From contig JAAYAP010000076.1 in NCBI GenBank assembly GCA_012719315.1, positions 1-6,811 on the forward strand: DNA of 6,811 nucleotides, given 5' to 3'. The notes below the pieces were generated by a model, which was not told where the DNA came from, made no database searches, and saw only the letters and a list, made by a program, of their open reading frames with translations. This document shows positions 5,153 through 6,811 of this stretch, piece by piece (position 1 is the stretch's first letter; every line of letters begins with the position of its first letter). Position numbers and translations under genes: made by a program. The DNA comes from Methanobacteriota archaeon. GTDB taxonomy: Archaea; Thermoplasmatota; Thermoplasmata; Methanomassiliicoccales; Methanomethylophilaceae.

Positions 5153-6811
5153 TTGACAAAATCAGCAATGGTTATCGGTGGGGGGATAGCAGGCATTCAA
5201 GCCTCGTTGGATCTTGCGGACAGGGACATACATGTCTACCTGGTGGAGAAACTTCCCACCATCGGAGGAACTATGTGCCGTCTGGACAAGACTTTTCCGA
5301 CGAACGATTGTTCCGCCTGTATTCTCTCGCCAAAGATGGCAGACTGTATAGGACATCCGAATATCACCACGCTAACGCATCACGAGGTCACTTCCGTCAA
5401 TGGTGAGGCTGGCGATTTCAAAGTAAAACTGCTGAAGAAGGCGAGATACGTCAACCCCGACGTCTGCACGGCGTGCGGAGACTGTCTCTCCAAGTGCCCT
5501 CAGAAGAACATACCCGACGAGTTCGAGTACGGGCTTTCGACCAGAAGGGCCATCTACATACCCCACGCCCAGGCGGTTCCCAGGGTCGCGATCATCGACC
5601 CGAGCCACTGCTCGATGCTCAAAGAGGGCAAGTGCGGTGTGTGCGCGAAAGTGTGCGGGCCCAAAGCCATAAACTATGATGACAAGGACGAGGTCGTCGA
5701 GCTCGACATCGGATCGATCATCGTGGCCACCGGACTCAAGGTGTGGGATGCGAAGATCGCCACCGAGTACGGATACGGCAGGCACAAGAACGTCGTCACC
5801 GCTCTCGAGTTCGAGAGGATGATGTGCGCATCCGGTCCGAGCGGCGGGCACATACAGCTGCCTTCCTCCGGCGAGGCGCCGAAGAGCATCGCGTTCATCC
5901 AGTGCTGCGGTTCCAGGTCCGAGAAGAAGGGCTGGAAGAAGTACTGCTCATCCGTGTGCTGCATGTATGCCACGAAACAGGCGATACTCACCAAAGAGCA
6001 CATCAGCGATGTCAAAGAGGACATCTTCTTCATGGACATCAGGTCGTACGGCAAGGAGTTCGAGGCATACATACAGAGGGCCGAGAACCAGTACAAGATC
6101 AACATGCACAGGTCCGCGCGTGTGTCCAACGTAGAGGAGGACATCGACTCCAAGGAACTCACGATCAACTACACCAACAAGGAGAACGACGGCGTATCCG
6201 AGAAGTACGACCTCGTGGTCCTGTCCGTGGGTCTGACGCCTCCCGAGGGAGCCGAGGACCTCGCGAAGATGCTCGGAATCGAGCTCAACGAATACGGATT
6301 CTGCAAAACGACGGTGTTCAACCCTCTGGAGACGACTCGCAAAGGTGTGTTCGTCACCGGCGCTTTCTCCGCACCCAAGGACATCCCGACCTCGGTCGCG
6401 GAGGCATCCGGTGCGGCGGGCAAGGCCGGCGCGTACATCGTGGATGAGAACTTCATCCCTTGCGCACCCAAGGTCTACCCCGAGGAGAAGGATGTCGAGG
6501 GCAAGGAACCCCGCGTCGGTGTCTGGGTCTGCCACTGCGGTACCAACATCGGCTCCGTGGTCGATGTGCCCGACGTCGCCGAGTACGCGAAAGGACTCCC
6601 CTATGTGGTGTATTCGACCGAATCCAGGTACGCCTGCGCACAGGACTGCCTCGAGGAGATCTCCAAGGCCATCGTCGCCGAGGACCTCAACAGGGTGGTC
6701 GTCGCTTCCTGCACACCCAGGACCCATGAGCCGCTGTTCAGGGAGGCATGCCGCAACGGAGGACTCAACAAGTACCTCTTCAACATGGCCAACATCCGTG
6801 ACCAGTGCTCG
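5153..6811 (+). CDS. hdrA: HdrA-type heterodisulfide reductase subunit A, tandem-module form, 3' end missing
   Basis: Iron-sulfur flavoprotein of the HdrABC family. In methanogens HdrA carries the FAD that bifurcates electrons between ferredoxin and CoM-S-S-CoB reduction, usually with HdrBC and the MvhADG hydrogenase in the cytoplasm. The 553 visible codons start at TTG with MVIGGGIAG (dinucleotide-binding GGGIAG at 9-14, ribose-binding E32). They then show CSAC (C53, C56) and an inserted ferredoxin domain with two [4Fe-4S] motifs: C105/C108/C111/C115 and C153/C161/C164/C168. Further on are VATG (191-194), IQCCGSR (249-255), YCSSVCCMYA (264-273) and the second FAD motif GVFVTGAFSAPKDIP (398-412). 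At about 454 a new domain starts, VGVWVCHCGTNIG (C460, C462), which in ordinary HdrA is the very N-terminus, and it continues as VVVASCTPRTHEP and NMANIRDQCS to the window edge. The protein is therefore probably a fusion of a shortened HdrA core with a second HdrA. A lone rearranged HdrA cannot be excluded without the 3' end. HdrB and HdrC are not in the window. Confidence 0.92.
   Translation, partial: MTKSAMVIGGGIAGIQASLDLADRDIHVYLVEKLPTIGGTMCRLDKTFPTNDCSACILSPKMADCIGHPNITTLTHHEVTSVNGEAGDFKVKLLKKARYVNPDVCTACGDCLSKCPQKNIPDEFEYGLSTRRAIYIPHAQAVPRVAIIDPSHCSMLKEGKCGVCAKVCGPKAINYDDKDEVVELDIGSIIVATGLKVWDAKIATEYGYGRHKNVVTALEFERMMCASGPSGGHIQLPSSGEAPKSIAFIQCCGSRSEKKGWKKYCSSVCCMYATKQAILTKEHISDVKEDIFFMDIRSYGKEFEAYIQRAENQYKINMHRSARVSNVEEDIDSKELTINYTNKENDGVSEKYDLVVLSVGLTPPEGAEDLAKMLGIELNEYGFCKTTVFNPLETTRKGVFVTGAFSAPKDIPTSVAEASGAAGKAGAYIVDENFIPCAPKVYPEEKDVEGKEPRVGVWVCHCGTNIGSVVDVPDVAEYAKGLPYVVYSTESRYACAQDCLEEISKAIVAEDLNRVVVASCTPRTHEPLFREACRNGGLNKYLFNMANIRDQCS

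Noticed and set aside
5743..6447. Arg-rich 234-codon plus-strand frame inside hdrA, plus several minus-strand frames across the same gene
   Set aside because: These are frame-shifted or antisense readings of the clearly conserved HdrA sequence, with biased composition and no domains.

Overview
The window comes from a euryarchaeon, most likely a methanogen of the Thermoplasmata (Methanomassiliicoccales-like). It carries an archaeal exosome/proteasome gene cluster. The proteasome alpha subunit closely resembles what I remember of the Thermoplasma one (same GQMAYDR start, same SIEKI segment). Beside the cluster stands an HdrA-type flavoprotein of heterodisulfide metabolism. The lineage is inferred from remembered family patterns, not from a database search. 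Coding DNA is GC-rich and tightly packed; the one long intergenic stretch is visibly AT-rich.

Bases 1-4802 are a minus-strand gene series, read from right to left. It starts with a 172-residue membrane-anchored multi-zinc-finger protein of unknown function (4284-4802), which overlaps by ATGA the RNase P subunit Pop5/Rnp2 (3985-4287). A 70-base gap with TATA-like boxes follows. Then come psmA (3204-3914), SBDS/Sdo1 (2499-3194), exosome Rrp4 (1738-2469), Rrp41 (992-1735), Rrp42 (225-995) and ribosomal protein L37Ae (1-218, running off the left edge). Gaps between the last six genes are 29 bases or less and one pair overlaps. This is the conserved archaeal superoperon joining RNA processing and decay (RNase P, exosome), ribosome maturation and function (SBDS, L37Ae) and protein turnover (20S proteasome). 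The departure from the layout I know is upstream of rnp2: there rnp3 (Rpp30) and rpl15e are usual, but here the zinc protein sits.

Bases 4803-5152 hold no gene. This AT-rich divergent promoter region has TATA-like boxes for both directions, a cluster of three CATAT motifs forming overlapping inverted repeats, and a short inverted repeat in the probable 5' leader of the next gene.

Bases 5153-6811 are the plus-strand start of hdrA (553 codons, running off the right edge). It begins at TTG behind a clear GGAGG site. Its domain order is unusual: an FAD/ferredoxin HdrA core comes first, followed by the CHCGTN domain that normally opens an HdrA. The gene therefore probably encodes a tandem, two-module HdrA. 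This and the RING/PHD-like membrane zinc protein next to the proteasome/exosome genes are the two things most worth following up. No mobile elements, CRISPR arrays, tRNA or rRNA genes were seen.
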